From Bacteroidales bacterium (GTDB taxonomy: Bacteria > Bacteroidota > Bacteroidia > Bacteroidales > UBA932), in contig JALNXR010000051.1 in assembly GCA_023230265.1 (NCBI GenBank), positions 1 to 10,349 of the forward strand: DNA of 10,349 nt. The letters run 5' to 3'. Both the position numbers and the translations under genes were made by a program. Positions 1 through 7,700 of this stretch are shown piece by piece (positions within the stretch are counted from its first letter, which is position 1; every line of letters begins with the position of its first letter). The notes below the pieces were generated by a model, which was not told the DNA's origin, made no database searches, and was given only the letters and a program-made list of their open reading frames with translations.

Positions 1-58
1 TTACTGCCAAAATACAGAACCGGGTTTATTTCTTACCGCCTGAATAGAGAACCGGGTT
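1..58. repeat. Imperfect tandem duplication at the 3' end of the DUF4254 gene
   Basis: Bases 1-26 and 33-58 match at 22 of 26 positions, a direct repeat with a 32-bp period; both end in AGAACCGGGTT. On the minus strand the 33-58 copy encodes the C-terminus of the DUF4254 protein (Asn-Pro-Val-Leu-Tyr-Ser-Gly-Gly). The 1-26 copy lies just past the stop and would read Asn-Pro-Val-Leu-Tyr-Phe-Gly-Ser in its own frame. Because 32 is not a multiple of three, the two copies are out of frame with each other. I infer a partial gene-end duplication that has since diverged. Confidence 0.7.
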
Positions 59-637
59 GAGTGAAGGGTCATTGTACATCTTCATCTGCCTGTAGGATTT
101 TATCATCTTTGCTCCCGAGGCAATCTCATCCAGCAGGGAGTCAATTGCTCCGGAAAGGTCTTCCCTCTGGGAGAGGAGCTTCTGCAGTTTTTCCGAGCAA
201 CGGGTTATGTGGCCGGGCTCGGCATCTCTTCTTAGGCTCTCCTCTCTCATGTGATATATCTTGAGAGCAAGTATGGACAATCTGTCAATAGCCCAGGCGG
301 GAGTCTCCGTGTTGAGCCCGGCCTTATCTTTAACCTTTACATTTCTGTATATATCAATAAAGTACTGATCAATCTGCTCCACTAAATCTGTCCTTTCCTG
401 GTTGGATCTGTCAATTCTTCTTTTAATTTCCAGAGCCTTAACAGGGTCAATATCCGGGTCCCTTATAATATCCTCCAGATGCCACTGAACAGAATCAATC
501 CAGTTTTTCTGATATAGCATGTTGTCAAGAGTGTTTTTTTCGTAAGGATTGTGTATCAAAGCGTCCACATTGTCTGATTTATGATAATCCTCAACCGTTC
601 TGTCAAATATGGCATTGAATCTCTGGCTAAATGTCAT
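26..637 (-). CDS. DUF4254 family protein
   Basis: A 203-residue soluble protein with no signal peptide or membrane segment, mostly predictable as charged alpha helix. I recognise it as DUF4254, a Bacteroidota-centred family of about 200 residues, from two conserved blocks: Thr-Pro-Ala-Trp-Ala-Ile-Asp-Arg-Leu-Ser-Ile-Leu near residues 112-123, and Lys-Met-Tyr-Asn-Asp-Pro near 186-191 followed by Leu-Asn-Pro-Val-Leu-Tyr at 193-198. The biochemical function is unknown. My recollection is that relatives often sit near cell-envelope glycosyltransferase genes; the next gene on this strand lies beyond the left edge, so this cannot be tested here. The gene follows the isoprenyl diphosphate synthase by 36 nt on the same strand with no recognisable promoter between, so it is probably the second gene of that transcript. 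Its 3' end overlaps an imperfect tandem duplication. The ATG at 637 is the first in-frame start and no Shine-Dalgarno is evident. Confidence 0.85.
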   Translation of the reverse strand: MTFSQRFNAIFDRTVEDYHKSDNVDALIHNPYEKNTLDNMLYQKNWIDSVQWHLEDIIRDPDIDPVKALEIKRRIDRSNQERTDLVEQIDQYFIDIYRNVKVKDKAGLNTETPAWAIDRLSILALKIYHMREESLRRDAEPGHITRCSEKLQKLLSQREDLSGAIDSLLDEIASGAKMIKSYRQMKMYNDPSLNPVLYSGGKK

Positions 638-673
638 GATAATTAGTTATTGTTCTTTTAGTTAGAATTTGTT

Positions 674-1651
674 TCATCTCTCCCTCCGGATCAAAGTCTC
701 TCCGAACCTGATAAGTCTCTCCTTCTGATCAGAAGTAAATCCGGGATTGTCAATGCATGACACTGCATTGCTGAAATACTCCTCAATTGCTTTTTCCGCA
801 GCACTCTTTACACCCAAAAGTTCATACAGTGCAAGAACTCTGCTGATCTTCTCACGGGGAGTGACATCCGGATTGTCATACATCGCAAAGAGCTCTCTTT
901 TACGGGTTGCATCCATCTGTTTAAGTGCATAAACCATAAGCCAGGTCTTTTTGTTGCTTACGATATCACCTCCGATGTTTTTGCCAAAGATTGCAGAGTC
1001 TCCAAAACTGTCCAGGTAATCATCCTTTATCTGAAAAGCAAGACCAAGCTGGTAGCCATAATCATACAAACTCTCACACCGTTTTTGTGAAGCATCTGCA
1101 ATAAGGGCACCGCTTCTGGCTGCACAGGCTATCAGCACGGCTGTTTTGAGTGCAATCATCCCTATATAATCCTCCATTGTGATATAGGGCTCCTGCTCGT
1201 AATCCATGTCAATCTGCTGACCTTCGCAAACCTGGGCAGCGGTTAAAGTAAAGAGTGAAAGAAGTTCCTGCAGCTTTTCCGGAGGACACTGTGCCAGGTA
1301 TTGGTAGGATTTGATACACATTACATCCCCCGAAAGGATTGCAGTGTTTTCGTTCCATTTTTTATGTACGGTAACCTGATTTCTTCTCAGCCCTGCTCCA
1401 TCCATTATATCATCATGTATCAGGGTAAAACCGTGGAATATCTCCAGGGCCATGGCAGGTGCAATTATTGAATTGTCTATCTTATCGGAAAACAGGTTGT
1501 AGGTCATAAGGGCCATTCTCGGGCGGATTCTTTTTCCGCCTATTGACATCAGGTATCTGATCGGCTCATACAACCGTACCGGTTCTTTCCCAAATTCAAG
1601 ACTAATTATTGCCTTGTCAACAATCTGACATATTTCTTCAAGAGTGTACAT
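674..1651 (-). CDS. Short-chain isoprenyl diphosphate synthase (polyprenyl synthetase family)
   Basis: A trans-prenyltransferase that condenses isopentenyl diphosphate with an allylic diphosphate to make FPP, GGPP or a longer chain, feeding undecaprenyl phosphate and quinone side chains in the cytoplasm. At 325 residues it is normal length. Visible motifs are Gly-Gly-Lys-Arg-Ile-Arg-Pro at 38-44 (diphosphate binding), the first Asp-rich motif DDIMD at 80-84 followed by Arg-Arg at 89-90, Lys-Thr at 169-170, and the second Asp-rich motif Gln-Ile-Lys-Asp-Asp-Tyr-Leu-Asp at 207-214. These are the Mg2+-binding catalytic residues. The first motif lacks the two-residue insertion of classical bacterial FPP synthase (IspA), and Phe75 sits five residues before it, a position known to limit chain length. 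That favours a short product such as FPP or GGPP over octaprenyl, but does not decide between them. It is the first gene of a two-gene unit and diverges from rsgA. The product and symbol (ispA-like) remain uncertain. Confidence 0.92.
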   Translation of the reverse strand: MYTLEEICQIVDKAIISLEFGKEPVRLYEPIRYLMSIGGKRIRPRMALMTYNLFSDKIDNSIIAPAMALEIFHGFTLIHDDIMDGAGLRRNQVTVHKKWNENTAILSGDVMCIKSYQYLAQCPPEKLQELLSLFTLTAAQVCEGQQIDMDYEQEPYITMEDYIGMIALKTAVLIACAARSGALIADASQKRCESLYDYGYQLGLAFQIKDDYLDSFGDSAIFGKNIGGDIVSNKKTWLMVYALKQMDATRKRELFAMYDNPDVTPREKISRVLALYELLGVKSAAEKAIEEYFSNAVSCIDNPGFTSDQKERLIRFGETLIRRER

Positions 1652-1673
1652 CTCTTTTACTTTTTACCTGACG

Positions 1674-1681
1674 CAAAGCTA
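1674..1681 (-). promoter_or_regulatory. Candidate -7 element for the isoprenyl synthase unit
   Basis: On the minus strand this reads TAGCTTTG, an exact match to the Bacteroidota -7 consensus TAnnTTTG. It would place the transcription start roughly 15-18 nt before the ATG at 1651. I see no TTTG at the expected -33 distance, so the call rests on the -7 box and position alone. Confidence 0.5.
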
Positions 1682-1687
1682 ATCCTT

Positions 1688-1720
1688 TTTGTACAATTTT
1701 GCATCTTCTTTGTATCTTCG
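1688..1720 (+). promoter_or_regulatory. Candidate promoter for rsgA-MATE
   Basis: TTTG at 1688-1691 and TATCTTCG at 1713-1720 (7 of 8 against TTTG and TAnnTTTG) are 21 nt apart, close to the spacing usual for Bacteroidota primary sigma factor promoters. The predicted transcription start, about 4-8 nt past the -7 box, falls at or next to the GTG start codon at 1726, so the message may be leaderless. Confidence 0.5.
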
Positions 1721-1725
1721 CAGCC

Positions 1726-2673
1726 GTGGAAAAAGTCAGGACTGAGAATGTAACAGTAGTTAAACACACCGGCAGCCATTACTGGGTGAGTCCTCTTCCT
1801 TTGTGGAAACCAGTCTGTTGCGTAATACGTGGAAAGATCAGGACTAAAGAACTTTACACGACCAATCCCATCGCCGTGGGAGATCTTGTAGATTATCAGC
1901 CCCAGACAGGAGAAAATGCAGAGGGATATGGTGTAATTACCAAAATACATCCCAGGAAAAATTACATAATCAGAAAATCCGTCAATCTCTCCAGGCAGGC
2001 TCATATAATCGCAGCAAATATCGACACTGCCTTTCTGGTATTCACTCTGGCATTTCCGGAAACCATGACTGCCTTTGCAGACCGGTTTCTGGTAACCTGT
2101 GAGGCCTATAGGGTTCCGGCAGTGATAATCCTGAACAAGATTGATCTTATGGGTTCTTACAGGGAGGAGACAGAAATTTTTAAGGAGATTTACCGGGGAG
2201 CAGGTTACCCTGTGATTGAGACATCTGCAATCACAGGTGAGGGAATAGAAGGGTTACGGGAACTCTGCAGAGGAAAATTATCCCTTATCTCAGGTATCTC
2301 AGGGACAGGAAAATCTTCTCTGATCAATAGTCTGGATCCCTCTCTGAATCTGCGCACAGGAGATATATCTGACTATCATCTGCAGGGCAAACACACTACA
2401 ACTTTCTACGAAATCCATCCGGTAAAAAGTGGAGGTTATATAATTGACACCCCGGGGATAAGAGGATTTGGGCTGATCGAAATGGCTGACCAGGAGCTCA
2501 GCCACTACTTTCCTGAGATGCTGAGGGTGCTTGACGGATGCAGATTCTCTCCCTGCACTCATACTCATGAACCCGGATGTGCAGTAAAAGAGGCTCTTGA
2601 CAGGGGGGAGATATCCCCGGAAAGGTACAGCTCCTATCTCGGCATGCTTCAGGAAGAGACAAAATACAGATAA
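1726..2673 (+). CDS. rsgA: Ribosome small subunit-dependent GTPase RsgA
   Basis: RsgA (YjeQ/YloQ) is a circularly permuted GTPase that binds the 30S subunit near the decoding centre during late assembly and hydrolyses GTP on release. From the chosen start the protein has 315 residues, typical of the family. An N-terminal OB-fold (about 1-75) precedes the GTPase motifs in permuted order: Asn-Lys-Ile-Asp (G4) at 137-140, Ser-Ala (G5) at 167-168, Gly-Ile-Ser-Gly-Thr-Gly-Lys-Ser-Ser (P-loop) at 190-198, Lys-His-Thr-Thr-Thr (G2) at 222-226 and Asp-Thr-Pro-Gly (G3) at 241-244. The C-terminal zinc knuckle uses Cys272, Cys277, His279 and Cys285. The reading frame also opens at a TTG at 1699, but that codon lies between the predicted -33 and -7 elements, so I take GTG 1726. 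There is no in-frame ATG that keeps the OB-fold. The MATE gene starts 3 nt after its stop, implying co-transcription. Confidence 0.95.
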   Translation: MEKVRTENVTVVKHTGSHYWVSPLPLWKPVCCVIRGKIRTKELYTTNPIAVGDLVDYQPQTGENAEGYGVITKIHPRKNYIIRKSVNLSRQAHIIAANIDTAFLVFTLAFPETMTAFADRFLVTCEAYRVPAVIILNKIDLMGSYREETEIFKEIYRGAGYPVIETSAITGEGIEGLRELCRGKLSLISGISGTGKSSLINSLDPSLNLRTGDISDYHLQGKHTTTFYEIHPVKSGGYIIDTPGIRGFGLIEMADQELSHYFPEMLRVLDGCRFSPCTHTHEPGCAVKEALDRGEISPERYSSYLGMLQEETKYR

Positions 2674-2676
2674 TCA

Positions 2677-3981
2677 ATGAATAAAAAGATACTCAGCCTG
2701 GCAGGGCCAAGCATTCTTGCGAACATTACGGTACCTCTGGTGGGGATGGTGGATGTGGCTATTGCAGGACGGCTGGGTGATGCTGCAAGTATCGGAGCTA
2801 TTGCAATTGCCACAATGTTGTTTGACCTGCTCTACTGGAACTTTGGTTTTCTGAGGGTGGGAACCGGCGGGATCACTGCACAGGCATACGGTAAGAGGGA
2901 CCTGGAGGGGGCGGCCGGCACGCTGGTACAGGCTGTTGGAACTGCACTCTTCTCTGCGCTCTTTTTGTGGGCTATTCAGTACTTTTTTGTAGAGACAGCC
3001 TTTCTGGTGATTGACACCACCGACCAGATCAAACATTTTGCAAAACAATATTTTTACATAAGGATATGGGCCGCCCCCGCAACTCTCTCATTGTTTGCGA
3101 TAAAGGGATGGTTCATAGGAATGCAGAATGCCGTCTCGCCTATGATAGTGGACATTACAGTCAATGTACTCAACCTGCTGTTTTGTCTCTTTTATGCCAT
3201 CTATCTGGATATGGGGGTACAGGGGATTGCACTGGGAACACTTACGGCTCAGTACTCAGGAGTTGCAGTTGCCTCCCTTCTGCTCCTGGTTTACTATCGC
3301 AAGCTGCTAAAAAGAGTCTCTGTTTCAAAGACCTTCCGTTTCTCTAAAATGAAGAACTTCTTTATGATCAACGGCAACCTGATTGTCCGCTCCGTATGTT
3401 TCCTCCTGGTCTATTCGGGATTCACAAGCCTTGCCGCCAAATACGGAGAGACTCTTTTGGCCGTGAGCACAATTATGATGAAGCTTATGCTTCTATACTC
3501 CTACTTTGTGGATGGTTTTGCCTATGCAGGAGAGGCTCTTGCCGGCAGATACATAGGAGCAAGAGATCTCTCTTCACTAAAAAAAAGCATAAAACTCCTC
3601 TTTTACTGGACAATGGTAATTGCTGTAATATCAACCATTGGTTATACCTTTGAGGGTGAAGCTCTCTTTAGGCTGATGACGAACAACAATATCGTTGTTG
3701 AAGCTTCAAGAAGTTATCTGCCCTGGCTGATTGTTATCCCTGTTATAAGCTGCACGGCATTCCTGCTGGATGGCATATTTATAGGCGCGACTGAGTCCAA
3801 ATCCTTAAGGGATACTATGATCGTATCAGCTATCTCCTTTTTCGCAAGCTACTATCTCTTCCAGGGAATAATCGGACACCAGGCACTTTATCTGGCCTAT
3901 ACAGTTCACCTGATGGTCAGAACGGTTATGATGGCTCTGATGCTTAAGCCAAAAGTTTACGGAAAATTATCCTCCGTATAA
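2677..3981 (+). CDS. MATE family efflux transporter, DinF-like
   Basis: A 434-residue integral inner-membrane protein with about 12 hydrophobic segments, the standard MATE size and layout. MATE proteins export cationic drugs, metabolites or other small molecules in exchange for Na+ or H+. The first helix region (Asn-Ile-Thr-Val-Pro-Leu at 16-21, then Gly-Met-Val-Asp-Val-Ala-Ile-Ala-Gly at 23-31) and the Gly-Ile-Thr-Ala-Gln-Ala-Tyr-Gly stretch at 65-72 resemble the DinF branch more than NorM. Asp26 in the first helix matches the position used for proton or cation coupling in DinF-type proteins. The substrate cannot be read from sequence. The ATG lies 3 nt after the rsgA stop, so translation may be coupled and expression should follow rsgA; no separate promoter is visible. 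The downstream neighbour sodB is convergent. There is no sign of truncation. Confidence 0.93.
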   Translation: MNKKILSLAGPSILANITVPLVGMVDVAIAGRLGDAASIGAIAIATMLFDLLYWNFGFLRVGTGGITAQAYGKRDLEGAAGTLVQAVGTALFSALFLWAIQYFFVETAFLVIDTTDQIKHFAKQYFYIRIWAAPATLSLFAIKGWFIGMQNAVSPMIVDITVNVLNLLFCLFYAIYLDMGVQGIALGTLTAQYSGVAVASLLLLVYYRKLLKRVSVSKTFRFSKMKNFFMINGNLIVRSVCFLLVYSGFTSLAAKYGETLLAVSTIMMKLMLLYSYFVDGFAYAGEALAGRYIGARDLSSLKKSIKLLFYWTMVIAVISTIGYTFEGEALFRLMTNNNIVVEASRSYLPWLIVIPVISCTAFLLDGIFIGATESKSLRDTMIVSAISFFASYYLFQGIIGHQALYLAYTVHLMVRTVMMALMLKPKVYGKLSSV

Positions 3982-4031
3982 ATAACAGCAGCATCAGGGA
4001 AAAATGCTATAAGTCAGATCCCGTCTCCCGT

Positions 4032-4064
4032 CCTTGTGGCGGATGACCTTGTGGCGGATGACCT
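4032..4064. repeat. Perfect 15-bp tandem repeat between the MATE gene and sodB
   Basis: The unit CCTTGTGGCGGATGA occurs twice head to tail at 4032-4046 and 4047-4061 without mismatch, followed by CCT of a third partial copy that abuts the sodB stop codon. It lies in the 83-nt gap between two convergent genes. I see no strong intrinsic terminator there: only a weak AGCAT/ATGCT hairpin near 3990-4010 without a T-tract. Confidence 0.9.
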
Positions 4065-4640
4065 CTAATATCGGGAAGCTACCTTTTCCCAGTCGACTAT
4101 ACTCCAGAGAGCGGTAATATAGTCTGCCCTTCTGTTCTGATAGTCGAGATAATAGGCATGCTCCCAAACATCAAATGTCAGAATCGGAACTAATCCGGAT
4201 GTAAGGGGACAGCCGGCGTTGTTTTCCTTTATTATGGACAGTTCTCCCTTTTCATTTTTCACCAGCCAGGACCATCCGGAACCGAATAGTGTTGCAGCAG
4301 CGTTTGCAAACTCTTTTTTAAAATTGTCAAAAGAGCCCCATTTTGCATCTATTGCTGCAGAGAGGGAACCTTTTGGCAGGTTTGATCCGCCGGGTCTGAA
4401 AGAGCTGAAGTAGAATGTATGGTTAAAAACCTGAGCTGCATTGTTAAATATTCCTCCGTCTGACTTTTTGATAATCTCCTCCAGGCTCATGTTCTCAAAG
4501 GGTGTTCCGGAAATAAGGGAGTTTAGATTGTTTACGTAAGCCTGATGATGTTTACCGTAGTGATATTCAATTGTGTTTTTTGTTATAACCGGTATCAGCG
4601 CATCTGAAGGATAGGGTAACCTGGGTAATTCGTGTTTCAT
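4065..4640 (-). CDS. sodB: Superoxide dismutase, Fe/Mn family, predicted Fe-preferring
   Basis: Cytoplasmic enzyme that converts superoxide to oxygen and hydrogen peroxide. At 191 residues it matches the Porphyromonas/Bacteroides SOD in length and in its Leu-Trp-Ser-Ile-Val-Asp-Trp C-terminal region ending Ser-Arg-Tyr. The metal ligands are all present: His27 (in Tyr-His-Tyr-Gly-Lys-His-His), His74 (in Asn-His-Thr-Phe-Tyr-Phe), Asp157 and His161 (in Asp-Val-Trp-Glu-His-Ala-Tyr-Tyr). Gln70 and Ala142 are the Fe-type second-sphere residues, and Thr155 is the residue that shifts the cambialistic P. gingivalis enzyme toward iron when it replaces Gly155. The frame is open 13 codons further upstream (to 4679), but the ATG at 4640 gives the conserved family start Met-Lys-His-Glu-Leu-Pro, and the longer start would lie at the predicted -7 box. 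It is divergent from the hybrid kinase and monocistronic as far as can be seen. Confidence 0.95.
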   Translation of the reverse strand: MKHELPRLPYPSDALIPVITKNTIEYHYGKHHQAYVNNLNSLISGTPFENMSLEEIIKKSDGGIFNNAAQVFNHTFYFSSFRPGGSNLPKGSLSAAIDAKWGSFDNFKKEFANAAATLFGSGWSWLVKNEKGELSIIKENNAGCPLTSGLVPILTFDVWEHAYYLDYQNRRADYITALWSIVDWEKVASRY

Positions 4641-4668
4641 TGTGGTTAGTTTAATTTGTTCACTTTTA

Positions 4669-4700
4669 TTTAAATACAAATATAATAATTTGTATCTTTG
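4669..4700 (+). promoter_or_regulatory. Candidate promoter for the hybrid histidine kinase
   Basis: TATCTTTG at 4693-4700 is an exact TAnnTTTG match. TTTA at 4669-4672, 20 nt upstream, is a three-of-four match to the -33 TTTG. The implied transcription start near 4705-4708 leaves a short 5' leader before the ATG at 4725 and argues against the TTG start at 4698, which is part of the -7 box. Confidence 0.6.
4677..4684 (-). promoter_or_regulatory. Candidate -7 element for sodB
   Basis: The minus strand reads TATATTTG, an exact TAnnTTTG match, about 37 nt before the sodB ATG. No clear -33 TTTG is present. It overlaps the span of the oppositely directed kinase promoter, so the two promoters probably compete or share regulators. 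Confidence 0.5.
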
Positions 4701-4724
4701 GTATGTTCATCATTATTCGTTTTC

Positions 4725-7700
4725 ATGTATAAATATTTATCACTCTGCGTCACGGCTTTAATCCTCTTCTCCGGTACATTTCTTTTTGGCGGGGTCCGCT
4801 CCGGTTTTTCCTGTTCCGGGATTGTTCATTCGGATGAAGGTCTGACCGGTGTTTTACAGGACGGCGTAACGCAGGACGGGAGATATTCTGAAACAGGAGA
4901 CACCTCATATATCTCTGCTGAAAAGGAGAACAATCAGGAGAGGGAGCGAAAGAATATTTTGATTGTATATTCACAAAGCATGGATTTTGAGAGGATGAGA
5001 GAGTTCTCTTCCGGCTTTACATCCTATATTTCCAAGAATAAGATTGATTGCTCCGTCCACATTGTCAGAATATCTCAGCCTGAAACTACCGAGGGTAAAA
5101 TTAAACTTCTGTCAGATATTTTCTCCTCCCGTTCAATATTTAAAATAAACAATCTTATAGTTGCACCAGACAGGCTGAGTTTCAGGATCGTAAAAGCTGT
5201 TGACTCCCTGATCCCCAGGGGAATCCCGGTTGTTGCCCTTATGGGTGAAGAACTACCTGTCCCCTCTGTAAGGTACTCCAGACTTGTCCTTGAGTATCCG
5301 TTCGAAAAAAATCTTAAACTGGGACTCAAGCTTTTCCCTCTCACGACAAAGGTTTTTGTTCTTACAGACGATATCGAATACGGTAAAATGGAGAATATTC
5401 AGGCAAGAAAACTTCTGGACGAGTACAGTAAAGATCTCTCCATCGACTATTTTTTGGTTAATCAGAATAATTGCGAGTCAATAATAGAAACTATAAACTC
5501 TTCCGGGGGGAACTCTTTGGTAATACTCTCCTCCTGGCATCTGGACAACAAAGGAAACTATATTTTCAGCAACAATGTCACTCCATTTATCTCCAGAATA
5601 AAGGCTCCCGTGTTCGGAATTCAGGAACTATCGCTGGGGTGCGGAGTTTTAGGAGGAGAACTGTTCTCCATGTGGGATGCAGGGTATCACTCAGCCTTCC
5701 GGGCAGTAAAAATTCTACAGAATCCCTTCATCAGGTATAATGAGAAATTCGACGGCAGTAAACTTGCCTTCGATTATGATATTGTCAGAAAATTTAACCT
5801 GAGAAAGGATTACCTCCCGGCCGGATCTGACTTCATAAACGATCCGGCAAATATGTTTGACAACTATTCGACCGAGATAAACTTTATTATTGCCCTTATT
5901 GTTCTGCTGACCTCTTCCCTTGTAGTGTTTGCACTCTACCATCTGAGATATATCAGAGTATATAAAAACAGCCTCAAATTGCAGAAGGAGAATGAAGAGA
6001 GAAAAGAGCTGCTTAACAACACTCTGTCTGTAATGAGTGAAGGAGTTGTCTCTTTTGACCGTAACTTCAGGATTATCGATATCAACTCTGCGGCAAAGCT
6101 ATTGTCCAGATATAGTGGTGATTTTATAGGCAAAAATTTTGAGGAGGTCTTTAATACCTCCCAGCCAAAAGAACAAGAAACTGTTGTAAATCTGCTTGAT
6201 AAGGTTATACAGCTAAAGAAGAGGGTAAATCTTTCAAATCCTACAAGGATCAATTACAACAACCGGGAATCCCGCGTAATTACAGGAAGCATTTCGCCTG
6301 TAGTGGATTCTCAAGGGGATGTTTCTCAGCTGGTACTTGTTTTTTACGACATTACAGACTCTTTTAAACAGAAGCGCTTCCTCAATCTTGCGGTCGAATC
6401 CGCCCACTCCTACACCTGGTATTATAATACCTACAACAATAAATTTGTTTTTGACGATCATTTCAGGATTTTTGCCGGAGAGGAGTACTACTCCGAGGTC
6501 TCCATGAACTACTTTATCCGCAATATTCATCCTGATGACAGGGAGAAATTTATCTCCTGCCATCAGGATATTATTGAAAGTAAGACATCAGTTTTTATGG
6601 TAGAATACCGGATAATGTTCGACCAGAAAAAGGGGTTCGAATGGTGGGAAAGGAGAGGTCTTTCTCTGATTGACACCTCCGCAGAGGGGGACGAGCTATA
6701 TATCTACGGAATGGACATCAATATTGCCAGACATAAGACAAGGGAGCAGGAGCTGATTGATGCAAGGAACAGGGCAGAGGAGTCGGACCGGTTAAAGAGT
6801 GCCTTTCTGTCAAATATCAGTCACGAAATAAGAACTCCGCTCAACGGGATTGTAGGTTTCTCTAACTTGCTTGCTGACAATGAATACTCCCCGGAAGAGA
6901 AGATCAATTTTATAAAAGTCATAAATGAAAATGCCAGGTTATTGATGTCGCTCATCAGTGATATTCTTGACCTCTCAAGGATAGAATCAAACTCTATGAG
7001 TTTCGATTTTAAACAGGTTAACCTCAACAAACAGTTCCGGGAGATTCTTGCCCACTACAGTATTTACTCAAAGAATCATCTGATAATTACAACTGATCTG
7101 CCGGATGTCTCTGCTGTTGTGGCTATTGACGAATTTAGAAATCGCCAGGTAATATCAAATTTGCTTAACAACTCTCTAAAATTTACAGAAAAGGGGCATA
7201 TTAAGTTTGGCTACCACATCGTAGATGACTGCGTTGAAGTTTTTGTAGAGGACACCGGAAAGGGAATTCAGAAAGATAAACTCAATTCTGTATTCGAAAG
7301 ATTCTACAAGGTTGATGAATTTATTCCTGGAAGCGGATTGGGACTGGCTATCTGCAAGGCTATTGTGGAACATTTGGGCGGTAAGATCTGGATTGAATCC
7401 TCACCCGGAAAGGGAACAACTGTAAAATATACAATAAAGTACAATAAAGAGAAACTGAACACAGAAATCGATCATATTCTGACAACCGGCGACCATTATG
7501 ATCTGGATGGGATTCAATCCACACCCAAAGATAAACAGCTGAACATCAGGTTGCCAAAAACATTAGAACATCAGAAAGTTATATCCTCACCCAATGATGA
7601 TAAAACAGAGAAGGTGGAAAAACCGGATATTGAGGTAAGAGGCACTATCCTGATAGCAGAAGATCTGGAGAGCAATTATATGCTTCTGAGGATCATGCTC

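Noticed and set aside
1699..1725. TTG start extending RsgA by nine residues
   Set aside because: The codon lies between the predicted -33 and -7 elements, and the nine extra residues are not part of the OB-fold.
2674..3048. Minus-strand open frame of 124 codons with many Cys and His residues
   Set aside because: It lies entirely opposite the MATE gene, has no recognisable domain and its Cys/His content follows from the opposite-strand codons.
4641..4679. ATG start extending SodB by 13 residues
   Set aside because: The family begins at Met-Lys-His-Glu-Leu, and the upstream ATG sits at the predicted sodB -7 element.
4698..4724. TTG start extending the hybrid kinase by nine residues
   Set aside because: The codon is part of the exact TAnnTTTG -7 box. 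The ATG at 4725 gives a normal Met-Tyr-Lys signal or anchor start.
4747..4851. Possible lipoprotein signal (a Cys after the N-terminal hydrophobic segment of the kinase)
   Set aside because: The residues before the Cys do not form a lipobox and the Cys is too far from the hydrophobic segment. A signal anchor or cleaved signal is simpler.
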